From an uncultured Eubacteriales bacterium (GTDB lineage Bacteria; Bacillota; Clostridia; Oscillospirales; Acutalibacteraceae): DNA of 32,809 nucleotides. The notes below the pieces were generated by a model. It was not told the DNA's origin, searched no databases, and was given only the letters and a program-made list of their open reading frames with translations. The position numbers were made by a program, and so were the translations under genes. The stretch is taken from the NCBI GenBank assembly GCA_949292775.1, contig CASFBL010000024.1:1-32809 (forward strand), in the 5' to 3' direction. Shown here piece after piece: positions 25,230 to 32,809 of the stretch. Each line of letters opens with the position of its first letter. The first letter of the stretch is position 1.

Positions 25230-26579
25230 ATGGGAAGATTGTTTGGAACAGACGGCGCACGCGGCGTTGCCAACAGCGAGATTACCTGTGAACTTGCAAT
25301 GCAGATTGGCCGTGCGGCAGCAATGGTGCTGACCGAAAATCTGGAGCACCGCCCCAAGGTCATGATTGGCATGGATACGCGCGCTTCCGGCGAAATGCTG
25401 GAATCCGCCATTGCCGCCGGGCTTTGCTCGGTCGGTGCCGATGTTCTGCTTTTGGGCGTTCTGCCGACTCCAGCGGTCGCTTTCCTTGTGAAAGAATACG
25501 GCTATGACGCGGGCGTGATGATTTCTGCGTCGCACAACCCCTGTGAATATAACGGTATCAAGATTTTCCAGTCCACCGGCTACAAGCTGCCCGACGCGCT
25601 GGAAAATGAAATTGAAGCCATTATTTTAGATGAAGTCAAAACCCCGCCTGTGATGATTGGCGGCGATGTCGGTCGAATTACACGCGCGGAACATGCAGTG
25701 GAGGATTATATCAAGCATCTGCTTTCCACCACTGACACCCGCTGCGACGGCATGAAAATTGCACTCGACTGTGCCAACGGTTCTTCGAGTGTAACGGCAA
25801 GAACTGTGTTTGAAGCTCTCGGTGCACAGTGCGTCGTGATTCACGATAAGCCCGACGGCGTCAATATCAATCGTGACTGCGGTTCTACCCATATGGAGTC
25901 TTTGCAGAAATGTGTGCTGGAAAACGGCTGTGATTTAGGCTTTGCTTTTGACGGCGACGCCGACCGTATGCTCGCCGTAGACCACACCGGCAATGTGGTT
26001 GACGGCGACAAAGCGATTGCCGTCTGCGCGAAATACATGCAGTCTAAAGGAACGCTTCATAAAGATACCGCCGTGGTTACAGTTATGAGCAATATGGGCT
26101 TTTTCAAATTCTGCGATGCCAACGGCATTCACTGTGAACGCACCAAGGTCGGTGACCGCTATGTGCTTGAAAATATGCTGGAACATGGCTATTCCATCGG
26201 CGGCGAACAGTCCGGCCATATCATTTTCCTCGATTACGCAACAACCGGTGACGGGCAGCTTTCTGCAATTCAGCTTTTGCGGGTACTCGCGCACACCGGT
26301 GAAAAACTGCAAACACTGGCTGACGAAATGGAAGTCTATCCGCAGGTGCTTATCAATGTCCGCGTGTCCAATTACGGTCGCGTGCGTTTCCCGGAAGATA
26401 AAGAAATTCAAAACGCGATTGCAAGCGCAGAAGCAGAGCTGGGCGACACAGGCCGTGTGTTAGTGCGTGTTTCAGGCACAGAGCCGCTTGTGCGCGTGAT
26501 GTTAGAAGGTAAAGACCAGGAAAAAATCCGTGACCTCGGTGAAACGATAGCCGAAGTAGTACGGGAAAGGTTAGTGTAA
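25230..26579 (+). CDS. glmM: Phosphoglucosamine mutase
   Basis: 449 residues from the ATG at 25230 (AAGGAG upstream); an earlier in-frame start overlaps ruvB. It converts glucosamine-6-phosphate to glucosamine-1-phosphate for UDP-GlcNAc and peptidoglycan. MGRLFGTDGARGVAN opens it, the phosphoserine loop is MISASHNP (S101), the metal loop FDGDADR, the sugar loop GGEQSGHI, and the phosphate loop RVSGTEPLVRVM. All four family loops are intact. It lies 16 bases after ruvB, an unusual partner for a wall enzyme but clearly in the same transcript. Confidence 0.97.
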   Translation: MGRLFGTDGARGVANSEITCELAMQIGRAAAMVLTENLEHRPKVMIGMDTRASGEMLESAIAAGLCSVGADVLLLGVLPTPAVAFLVKEYGYDAGVMISASHNPCEYNGIKIFQSTGYKLPDALENEIEAIILDEVKTPPVMIGGDVGRITRAEHAVEDYIKHLLSTTDTRCDGMKIALDCANGSSSVTARTVFEALGAQCVVIHDKPDGVNINRDCGSTHMESLQKCVLENGCDLGFAFDGDADRMLAVDHTGNVVDGDKAIAVCAKYMQSKGTLHKDTAVVTVMSNMGFFKFCDANGIHCERTKVGDRYVLENMLEHGYSIGGEQSGHIIFLDYATTGDGQLSAIQLLRVLAHTGEKLQTLADEMEVYPQVLINVRVSNYGRVRFPEDKEIQNAIASAEAELGDTGRVLVRVSGTEPLVRVMLEGKDQEKIRDLGETIAEVVRERLV

Positions 26580-27442
26580 TGCGCTTTTCAAAAGATTGGA
26601 AAGATTATGAGTTGCTCGACTGCTCCTGCGGTGAGCGATTGGAACGCTGGGGGCATGTCACTTTAATTCGTCCCGACCCTCAGGTTATTTGGCAAACTGA
26701 AAAAAAGCACCCGCTTTGGCGCAAGGCTGACGCGGTCTATCACCGCTCCAATACCGGCGGCGGGCATTGGGAAGTCCGCGGTAAGGTGCCGGAGCGCTGG
26801 GATATCCGCTATAAGGATTTGGTGTTCAATGTCCGCACAATGGGCTTTAAGCACACCGGCGTTTTCCCCGAACAGGCGGTCAACTGGGACTATGTTCGGG
26901 ATTTAATTGGGAAAGCCAACCGACCGGTGCGCGTGCTCAATTTGTTTTCTTATACCGGCGCGGCAACGGTTTCTGCGCTGAAAGCCGGTGCGCAGGTTGT
27001 GCATGTGGACGCTTCCCGCGGCATGGTGCAGTGGGCAAAGGAAAACGCCCAGTCTTCGGGTGTGATTGACCGCCCGGTGCGCTGGATTGTGGATGATTGT
27101 GTGAAATTCGTCCAGCGCGAGATCCGCCGCGGCAACCATTATGATATTCTGATTATGGACCCGCCCTCTTACGGACGCGGCCCGGGCGGCGAGGTCTGGA
27201 AGCTTGAAAACGAGATTTACAGCTTTGTGGAGCTTTGCCGCGGTGTGCTTTCTGAAAATCCGATTGCTGTGCTTATAAACTCTTATACCACCGGGCTTTC
27301 TCCGGCAGTTATGCAGTATATTTTAAGTTCAGTGCTGTCGCCCTTGTTCGGCGGATTCACTGAAAGCGATGAAATCGGGCTGCCGGTCACAAGTTCAGGG
27401 CTTGTTTTGCCCTGCGGCGCTACGGCGATTTGGAAACGATAA
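26579..27442 (+). CDS. Class I SAM-dependent methyltransferase (COG1092/RlmI-like)
   Basis: 287 residues. SAM-binding motif I is VRVLNLFSYTGAATVSALKAGAQVVHVDAS, with WAKENAQSSG after it, and the catalytic-type DPPSYGRG motif in DILIMDPPSYGRGPGGEVWKLE. The sequence resembles RlmI-type 23S rRNA cytosine methyltransferases but lacks their N-terminal PUA domain; instead it has a short N-terminal beta domain (DYELLDCSCGERLERWGHVTLIRPDPQ). A substrate in rRNA is a family-level guess. The ATG overlaps the glmM stop by one base (TAATG). Confidence 0.85.
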   Translation: MRFSKDWKDYELLDCSCGERLERWGHVTLIRPDPQVIWQTEKKHPLWRKADAVYHRSNTGGGHWEVRGKVPERWDIRYKDLVFNVRTMGFKHTGVFPEQAVNWDYVRDLIGKANRPVRVLNLFSYTGAATVSALKAGAQVVHVDASRGMVQWAKENAQSSGVIDRPVRWIVDDCVKFVQREIRRGNHYDILIMDPPSYGRGPGGEVWKLENEIYSFVELCRGVLSENPIAVLINSYTTGLSPAVMQYILSSVLSPLFGGFTESDEIGLPVTSSGLVLPCGATAIWKR

Positions 27443-27463
27443 ATTTTTGTTAGGATAAACGCA

Positions 27464-28336
27464 ATGACAGAAAATATTCTTGAATTTCAAAATGTCAGCT
27501 TCCGCTATGAAGCAGGTTCTGAAAGTAAACAACTCCCGCTTGCGGTGCACAATGTTTCGCTTGCTATCAAAAAAGGGGAGTTCGTAGCCGTTTTGGGGCA
27601 CAATGGCTCGGGAAAATCGACCCTTGCCAAGCTCTCTAACTCAATTTTGCTACCGGAAAGCGGAAAAGTGCTTGTCAACGGTATGGATACGGCGGACGAG
27701 TCGCTGTCTTATGATATTCGCCGCACGGTCGGTGTGGTGTTTCAAAATCCAGACAACCAAATCGTGGCTTCCGTTGTGGAAGAAGATGTGGCGTTCGGGC
27801 CGGAAAATCTCGGCGTACCGCCTGAAGAAATCCGCAAGCGTGTCGACGATGCACTTAAAGCTGTCGGAATGTATGAATACCGCAAGCACGAGCCGCATAA
27901 GCTTTCCGGCGGGCAGAAACAGCGCGTCGCGATTGCCGGAATGATTGCGATGCTCCCGGAATGCCTGGTTCTGGATGAACCGACCGCAATGCTCGATCCG
28001 CGCGGGCGCAAAGAGGTTATGGACACGATTTTAAAATTAAACCGCGAAATGGGCATGACGGTTGTTTTTATTACGCATTTTATGGAAGAAGCCGTGCGCG
28101 CTTCGCGCGTGGTTGTAATGGATAATGCCGAAGTCTTAATGGACGGTACGCCTCGCGAAGTATTCCGGCAGGCAGACCGCATTAAAGCGGCAGGGCTCGA
28201 TGTGCCGAAAGCGGCAGAGCTTGCGCGCGAACTGCGCAAAAAAGGAATCGATATGCCCGACGATATTTTAACGGCTTCAGAATTTACCCAAAACTTTTTA
28301 AAACGGTTCGGAGAGTCAAAGCATGCCACTACTTGA
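27464..28336 (+). CDS. ecfA1: Energy-coupling factor ATPase EcfA1
   Basis: 290 residues. An ABC ATPase with Walker A GHNGSGKST (45-53), Q-loop FQNPDNQIVASVVEEDVAFGPENLG, signature LSGGQKQRVAIAG, Walker B LVLDEPTAMLDPRG and H-loop FITHFMEEA. FQNPDNQ marks the EcfA1 (CbiO1) subgroup. With EcfA2 and EcfT it drives vitamin or metal uptake with interchangeable S-components. The C-terminal part (LARELRKKGIDMPDDILTASEF) is the usual dimerisation tail. It overlaps ecfA2 by 14 bases. Confidence 0.95.
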   Translation: MTENILEFQNVSFRYEAGSESKQLPLAVHNVSLAIKKGEFVAVLGHNGSGKSTLAKLSNSILLPESGKVLVNGMDTADESLSYDIRRTVGVVFQNPDNQIVASVVEEDVAFGPENLGVPPEEIRKRVDDALKAVGMYEYRKHEPHKLSGGQKQRVAIAGMIAMLPECLVLDEPTAMLDPRGRKEVMDTILKLNREMGMTVVFITHFMEEAVRASRVVVMDNAEVLMDGTPREVFRQADRIKAAGLDVPKAAELARELRKKGIDMPDDILTASEFTQNFLKRFGESKHATT

Positions 28337-29189
28337 AACGCAAAATCTGTCTTATGTTTACAGCGAAAATACACCTTTTCGCATGGTTGCGATTGACGAT
28401 GTAAACATATCCATAGAAAAAGGGGAGCTGGTCGGCATCATTGGCCATACCGGTTCCGGCAAAAGCACGCTTGTGCAGCATTTAAACGGCCTTTTAGTGC
28501 CGTCCAGCGGTAAGGTGCTTTTAAACGGAGAAGATATTTCTTCGTCCAAAGCGGCAAAACGCGCTGCGCGCTTTAGGGTGGGGCTTTGCTTCCAATACCC
28601 GGAATATCAGCTTTTTGAAAGCACGGTATATAAAGATATTGCTTTCGGTCCGCACAATATGGGGCTTTCTTCCCCTGAAATTGACGCGCGCGTTCGTCGT
28701 GCGGCCGAATTTGTCGGGTTACGACCCGAACACATGGAAAAATCTCCGTTTGACTTGTCCGGTGGTGAAAAACGGCGTGTGGCCATTGCAGGCGTTATGG
28801 CTATGGAGCCGGAGATTTTAATTTTGGACGAGCCGACGGCCGGGCTTGACCCGCGCGGGCGTGATACCATTACCCAAATGCTGTTAGATTACCGTAACAA
28901 TACCGGCAGCACGGTTGTTATTGTTTCGCACAGTATGGACGATGTCGCGCAGTTTGCCGACCGTGTTATTGTAATGAACAGCGGCAAGGTGGAGTTCTGC
29001 GGCTCTGTGCATGAGGTGTTTCGCCGTGTGGAAATGCTGGAACGCGTGGGCTTAGATGTTCCGCAGGTCACCGGCATTCTTATGGAACTGCACAAACAGG
29101 GATTACCTGTGCGCACCGATATTTATACCGTTGAAGCGTGTGCGAAGGAGCTTGCGCGCGTGGTTTCGCAAAGGGGGAACGGCGAATGA
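28323..29189 (+). CDS. ecfA2: Energy-coupling factor ATPase EcfA2
   Basis: 288 residues. Walker A GHTGSGKST, Q-loop CFQYPEYQLFESTVYKDIAFGPHNMG, signature LSGGEKRRVAIAG, Walker B LILDEPTAGLDPRG and H-loop IVSHSMDDVAQ. YPEYQLFE identifies the EcfA2 (CbiO2) subgroup. GGAGAG lies inside the end of ecfA1. Its stop overlaps the ecfT start as ATGA. Confidence 0.95.
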   Translation: MPLLETQNLSYVYSENTPFRMVAIDDVNISIEKGELVGIIGHTGSGKSTLVQHLNGLLVPSSGKVLLNGEDISSSKAAKRAARFRVGLCFQYPEYQLFESTVYKDIAFGPHNMGLSSPEIDARVRRAAEFVGLRPEHMEKSPFDLSGGEKRRVAIAGVMAMEPEILILDEPTAGLDPRGRDTITQMLLDYRNNTGSTVVIVSHSMDDVAQFADRVIVMNSGKVEFCGSVHEVFRRVEMLERVGLDVPQVTGILMELHKQGLPVRTDIYTVEACAKELARVVSQRGNGE

Positions 29190-30001
29190 TCAAAGATATT
29201 ACCATCGGCCAGTATTTCCCCGGCAATTCTGTGATTCATAAGCTTGACCCGCGCGGCAAACTGGTGCTTACTTTTGTTTATATCCTTTTAATTTTCTTCT
29301 GCAAAAATTTTGCCGCACTCGGCGTAATGCTTCTTTATTTGATTGCGGTGATTTTGCTTTCGCGCATTTCTCTAAAAATGCTTGCCAAAAGCTTAAAGCC
29401 GATTATTTTGATTGTGCTTATTACTTCGCTTTTGCAAATTCTTTATAACGACGACGGCCGTGTGCTTTGGGAGGCCGGGCGCTTTCAGCTGACGACCGGC
29501 GGCATTTTTATGGCGATTTTCACTGCGATTCGCATTGCGGCGCTGGTGGCGGCAAGCTCCATGCTGACTTATACAACTTCACCGACGCTATTAACCGATG
29601 CGATTGAACGGTTGTTTTCTCCGCTGAAGGTGCTGCACATCAATGTGCATACCATTGCCATGATGATGACAATCGCTCTTCGTTTTATCCCGACGCTGAT
29701 TGATGAGGTCGATAAAATCATGTCGGCGCAGAAAGCGCGCGGTGCACAGCTCGATACCGGCGGTGTTCTCCAGCGCGGCAAAGCGCTCGTGCCGGTGTTT
29801 ATTCCGCTGTTTATCAATTCGTTTACCCGCGCTTATGATTTGGCGTTTGCAATGGAGTGCCGTTGTTACCGCGGCGGCGAGGGAAGAACACGGCTTAAAG
29901 TCATGAAACTTCGTCTGCGGGATTACATGGCGTTTTTGATTACGGCTTTGTGCATTGCAGCCATTGCGGTTTCCAATTATTATCTTACGGCGGTCATTTG
30001 A
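29186..30001 (+). CDS. ecfT: Energy-coupling factor transmembrane protein EcfT
   Basis: 271 residues from the ATG at 29186, which overlaps the ecfA2 stop. It opens with the family pattern GQYFPGNSVIHKLDPRGKL and has about five or six hydrophobic helices. The two coupling-helix arginine motifs are QKARGAQLD and MECRCYRGGEGRT; in the second the usual Ala-Arg pair is Cys-Arg. It links the two ATPases to an S-component. No S-component gene is in the window, consistent with a shared (group II) module. Confidence 0.94.
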   Translation: MIKDITIGQYFPGNSVIHKLDPRGKLVLTFVYILLIFFCKNFAALGVMLLYLIAVILLSRISLKMLAKSLKPIILIVLITSLLQILYNDDGRVLWEAGRFQLTTGGIFMAIFTAIRIAALVAASSMLTYTTSPTLLTDAIERLFSPLKVLHINVHTIAMMMTIALRFIPTLIDEVDKIMSAQKARGAQLDTGGVLQRGKALVPVFIPLFINSFTRAYDLAFAMECRCYRGGEGRTRLKVMKLRLRDYMAFLITALCIAAIAVSNYYLTAVI

Positions 30002-30002
30002 A

Positions 30003-30737
30003 ATGAGAAACCTTTTACTTACCTTGTGTTTTGACGGCTCCGCCTACCACGGATGGCAGGTGCAGGAAAACGCCGTGACAGTGCAAAGTACACTGCAGGA
30101 CGCCGTCCAGCGGATTCTCGGTGTGCGGGAAAATATCATTGGGTGCAGCCGGACGGATGCGGGCGTGCACGCAGAAATGTTCTGCTGCAATATGCGAACG
30201 GAAAAAGAAATGCCCCCCGAAAAGCTGCAAACGGCGCTGAATGCTGTTTTGCCCCGCAATATTGCCGTGCTTTCCGTAAAGGAAGTGCCTTACGAGTTCC
30301 ACGCGCGGTATGACTGCAAGGGAAAGGTGTATAAATATCTCATTTGGAACGCACGCACGCGCAGCCCGTTTTATGAAAATCGCGCTTACCATTATCCGTG
30401 GCCTTTGGATGTGCCGATGTTAAACGAACAAATCCGGCAGTTCTTAGGGCAGCACGATTTTTCCGCGTTTTGCGCTTCGGGCAGCTCTGTCGAAGACCGT
30501 GTGCGGGAAATAACCCGCGCCGAAATTCTCAGAAACGACGATCTTGTTGAAATTTATATTGGCGGTAACGGCTTTTTATATAACATGGTCCGCATTATGG
30601 TCGGAACGCTTTTGGATATACAGTCCGGTGCGATTTTGCCAAACAGCATTCCAGAGATTTTAGAGCAAAAAAATCGTAAAAACGCCGGCGTTACAGCGCC
30701 TGCACACGGGCTTTATTTACATCAGGTGAATTATTAA
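30003..30737 (+). CDS. truA: tRNA pseudouridine(38-40) synthase TruA
   Basis: 244 residues from the ATG at 30003, one base after the ecfT stop. MRNLLLTLCFDGSAYHGWQVQ, the catalytic aspartate D52 in CSRTDAGVHA, YHYPWPLDVP and NGFLYNMVRIMVGTLLDI are the TruA signatures. It modifies the anticodon arm of many tRNAs. The ecfA1-ecfA2-ecfT-truA order is common in Firmicutes, where rplM-rpsI usually follow; here they do not. Confidence 0.97.
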   Translation: MRNLLLTLCFDGSAYHGWQVQENAVTVQSTLQDAVQRILGVRENIIGCSRTDAGVHAEMFCCNMRTEKEMPPEKLQTALNAVLPRNIAVLSVKEVPYEFHARYDCKGKVYKYLIWNARTRSPFYENRAYHYPWPLDVPMLNEQIRQFLGQHDFSAFCASGSSVEDRVREITRAEILRNDDLVEIYIGGNGFLYNMVRIMVGTLLDIQSGAILPNSIPEILEQKNRKNAGVTAPAHGLYLHQVNY

Positions 30738-30758
30738 GGATACATAACGGGTGAGGAT

Positions 30759-31991
30759 ATGGCAAAAAGAAAACGCAGAAAATCTATGGGGGCGGTAACG
30801 CCGAAAAGCCAGGCGCGGCTGCTTGCAGTGCTGCGCACAGTCTGCATTATTGCGGTCTTGCTCGTCCTGTTGGTAATTGCCGCCCAGCGGTTCGGCAACA
30901 TCACTTTTTCAAGTGTAAGCGATTATTTCAGTACGCTTTTATCCGGCGTGAAAAGCGGCGACGGCTATCCTTATTATTTTGAAACAACCAAAGTCGACAC
31001 GGTTTTGCCCATAGGGTCTGATTTGCTGGTCGTCACAGAAGATTCCACCTTTGTTCTCGACTCGACCGCCCGCAAAATTTCCAATGAACAGCACAATCTT
31101 TCTGCACCGGTTGTTCACAGTGTAAACGGCCGTGCTCTGCTTTTGGATATTGGCGAAAACGCATATCGTATTCAGTCTAAAACCAAAGTTCTGTATACAG
31201 GCAGTTTCCCGCAGAAACTGTTGACCGGCGCCATAGGAAAAGACGGTTCGGTTGCACTCGTGTCCCGCGGGGAGGGCTCGCAGTCCCAGCTGACGGTGCT
31301 CAACAGCAATCAAAAAGAAGTTTTTGTCTGGAATTGCGCCAGTGAAAATATTATTGCGGTTGCCCTTTCTGACAACGGCAAAAGAGCTGCAGTTTCCGCA
31401 GTTGGTGCAAAAGACGGCGAGCTGTATTCTAAGGTGCATATCTTTGATTTCGACTATTCTGAACCCATTGCGAGCTTTGATTATAATACGGCGGTGTCCG
31501 GCGTGGAATTTCTGTCGGGTGACCGGCTTTTGATTACGGGCACAAATGTCTTTGAACTTGTGGAAAATGACACGAAAACGCTCGAAGAAGATCTTTCTCT
31601 GAATACCTTGTCACAGGTTTATACCGCAGACTGCAATCAAACAGTCGTAGTCCTTTCCAAATACGGAAGCTCCACGGCAAAAATCATCCGTGTTTATGAC
31701 AAAAAAGGGGTGCAGCTGTTTGAAACAGAGCTTGCCGAAAGCGTGAAAGGGGTCTGCTGTGACGAAAGATATATCTCGGTGCTGACCGACAGTTACCTGT
31801 ATAGTTATAATACCAAAGGCGAGCTTGTCGGCAAACACCCGGTAGATTCTGACAGCGTGCGGCCGTTCACCGACGGAAGAAATACTTATGTTTGGACAAT
31901 GAGTTCCATACAATGTTTTAAAACTGCGGAAATTTCGTCAGAAATACAGACATCTGACAACACGCAGGAAAGTGTAAGTGAAACGGAATAA
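30759..31991 (+). CDS. DUF5711-type membrane-anchored beta-propeller protein
   Basis: 410 residues. A basic cytoplasmic N terminus (MAKRKRRKSMGAVTPKSQ) precedes one membrane helix (about 23-42). The extracellular part consists of repeated four-stranded units with hydrophobic strand starts (GSDLLVVTEDSTFVLDS, GSVALVSRGEGSQSQLTVLNS, KRAAVSAVGAKDGELYSKVHIFDFD, RYISVLTDSYLYSYNTKGE), suggesting a WD40/PQQ-like propeller. The tail is Ser/Thr/Glu-rich. It matches what I know of DUF5711, a Clostridial family of unknown function. It starts 21 bases after truA and so sits at the end of the long operon. The following CvpA-like gene may be a partner. Confidence 0.75.
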   Translation: MAKRKRRKSMGAVTPKSQARLLAVLRTVCIIAVLLVLLVIAAQRFGNITFSSVSDYFSTLLSGVKSGDGYPYYFETTKVDTVLPIGSDLLVVTEDSTFVLDSTARKISNEQHNLSAPVVHSVNGRALLLDIGENAYRIQSKTKVLYTGSFPQKLLTGAIGKDGSVALVSRGEGSQSQLTVLNSNQKEVFVWNCASENIIAVALSDNGKRAAVSAVGAKDGELYSKVHIFDFDYSEPIASFDYNTAVSGVEFLSGDRLLITGTNVFELVENDTKTLEEDLSLNTLSQVYTADCNQTVVVLSKYGSSTAKIIRVYDKKGVQLFETELAESVKGVCCDERYISVLTDSYLYSYNTKGELVGKHPVDSDSVRPFTDGRNTYVWTMSSIQCFKTAEISSEIQTSDNTQESVSETE

Positions 31992-31994
31992 AGG

Positions 31995-32023
31995 TTGTAT
32001 CCCGTTTTCCGTTGTGATACAAT
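31995..32023 (+). promoter_or_regulatory. Promoter framed by an inverted repeat, before the CvpA-like gene
   Basis: TTGTAT (31995-32000), 17 bases and TACAAT (32018-32023). The two hexamers lie in arms of an inverted repeat (TTGTATC and GATACAA; extended to AAAGGT-TGTATC and GATACAATACCTTT with a 2-base bulge), so the same DNA could be an operator or a weak terminator-like hairpin. Confidence 0.6.
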
Positions 32024-32058
32024 ACCTTTAGAATTTAGATTTTACGGAGGTGCAGCCA

Positions 32059-32760
32059 GTGAGCATAGCAATAGATGTCATACTTGGGGTTTTATTTTTA
32101 GCAAGTGTTATTGCGTCCGCCAAAAAGGGAATTATCCGCACGGTGCTGGAAATCGCCGCGTTTTTGATTGCAATCGTGCTGGCGTTTCAGCTTGCCGCAC
32201 CGCTTGCAAAAACTTGTTATGATTCTTTTCTGTCGTCCCGCGTGGAAGAGCGCATTTATGAGCAGCTTCCCGACGATGAAAGCGGAATTACTTATTCCAA
32301 TCAGGCGCAGCTGGTACTTTCTGCATTGCCTGATTTTGCTAAATCTTATATTGAAAAGACCGGAAACGGCGACAGCCTGCTGCAAGCGGTTGTCACCGGG
32401 AATTATTCCGGAAAAGATGCAGCCCAGCAGCTGAATGAAGAGGTTGCCGCACCTATTTGCGAAACCATTTTAACTTCCATTTTCTTTTTGGTTTTATGTT
32501 TGGTGTTTTCTGCGGTTTTAAGCTGGCTTGCGAATTTGATTGCCAAAGGCTTTAAAGTACCGGTTCTGTCTACAGTCAACAAACTGCTTGGCGCGCTGTT
32601 CGGCGCGGTGAAAGGCGTTGTTGTCGTGTTTTTAGCCGTCGTCATACTGTTGTTTATCGCTCCGCGCATCGGCGGCGAATTGAAAACCGGCGTTGATGAA
32701 TCCCGTATTGTTAATTTTGCTGAAAGCTATATTCCTGAAAGCTTTTCCATAAACTTTTGA
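32059..32760 (+). CDS. CvpA-family membrane protein
   Basis: 233 residues from the GTG at 32059, eight bases after GGAGG; a GTG at 32050 overlaps that site. Four hydrophobic helices: SIAIDVILGVLFLASVIASA, TVLEIAAFLIAIVLAFQLAA, TILTSIFFLVLCLVFSAVLSWL and LLGALFGAVKGVVVVFLAVVILLFIAP. The SAKKGIIRTVLEIAA and LGALFGAVKG pieces are the CvpA (colicin V production) signatures. Between helices 2 and 3 there is an enlarged outside loop of about 90 residues. In other bacteria CvpA is tied to envelope stress and purine-operon context; its task here is unknown. Confidence 0.85.
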   Translation: MSIAIDVILGVLFLASVIASAKKGIIRTVLEIAAFLIAIVLAFQLAAPLAKTCYDSFLSSRVEERIYEQLPDDESGITYSNQAQLVLSALPDFAKSYIEKTGNGDSLLQAVVTGNYSGKDAAQQLNEEVAAPICETILTSIFFLVLCLVFSAVLSWLANLIAKGFKVPVLSTVNKLLGALFGAVKGVVVVFLAVVILLFIAPRIGGELKTGVDESRIVNFAESYIPESFSINF

Positions 32761-32774
32761 ATGAGGTGTAATCC

Positions 32775-32809
32775 ATGAAAGAAAATTTAAAGAGCCTGTT
32801 TGAAGGGTG
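32775..32809 (+). CDS. Start of a further gene, cut by the window end
   Basis: Only 11 codons (MKENLKSLFEG) are visible. A GAGGTG site six to seven bases before the ATG and a gap of 14 bases from the CvpA-like stop make a co-transcribed gene likely. It is too short for any family call. Confidence 0.6.
   Translation, partial: MKENLKSLFEG

Overview
The window reads as a chromosomal segment from a low-to-mid GC Gram-positive anaerobe, most likely class Clostridia (Oscillospirales/Ruminococcaceae-like). This is inferred from family content and gene order, not measured. Supporting signs are AGGAGG-type ribosome binding sites, sigma-A-like TTGACA/TATAAT promoters, the yceD-rpmF and DUF512-der pairs, the ecfA1-ecfA2-ecfT-truA block, a YnzC/DUF896 protein, a DUF5711 protein, and a CoA-transferase of the 4-hydroxybutyrate/butyrate fermentation family. 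I saw no tRNA, rRNA, CRISPR array, insertion sequence or phage gene. Most of the window is housekeeping DNA, with coding density above 90 percent by eye.

Layout. 1-1993 (minus): a heterodimeric ABC exporter pair. The downstream partner runs off the window edge, and the upstream partner lacks its first two membrane helices. 2097-4664: a small secreted or anchored beta-repeat protein, then a divergent pair made of an organophosphate:phosphate-antiporter-type MFS transporter and a cytoplasmic alkaline-phosphatase-superfamily hydrolase. 4661-6334: CCA-adding enzyme (minus) and ynzC (plus), with overlapping back-to-back promoters. 6467-10738: a strongly diverged type IIA topoisomerase B/A pair. 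10809-13084 (minus): a two-gene unit of a CoA-transferase and an E2-type acyltransferase without a lipoyl domain, enclosed by terminators. 13252-15237 (minus): ligA. 15340-19406 (plus): D-Ala-D-Ala carboxypeptidase, pgi, a small P-loop protein and a lipoprotein. 19488-22927 (plus): yceD-rpmF, a PDZ/radical SAM (DUF512) protein and der. 23063-32809 (plus): ruvC-ruvA-ruvB-glmM-methyltransferase-ecfA1-ecfA2-ecfT-truA-DUF5711, with almost no spacing and no visible terminator, then a CvpA-like membrane protein with its own promoter and the first codons of one more gene.

The genes fall into functional groups: DNA topology and repair (topoisomerase pair, ligA, ruvABC), translation (cca, rpmF, der, rRNA methyltransferase-like, truA), cell wall (glmM, DD-carboxypeptidase), central and fermentative metabolism (pgi, CoA-transferase/E2-like pair) and transport (ABC exporter, OPA transporter, ECF vitamin module without a local S-component).

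I found no clear whole new system such as a defence island or novel ribozyme. The best candidates for follow-up are the divergent topoisomerase pair with an alanine at the quinolone-contact serine, the CoA-transferase/lipoyl-less E2 unit, the OPA transporter plus cytoplasmic phosphohydrolase pair, the 5'-truncated ABC subunit that keeps a good promoter, and three divergent intergenic regions where the two promoters appear to share one -35 element.
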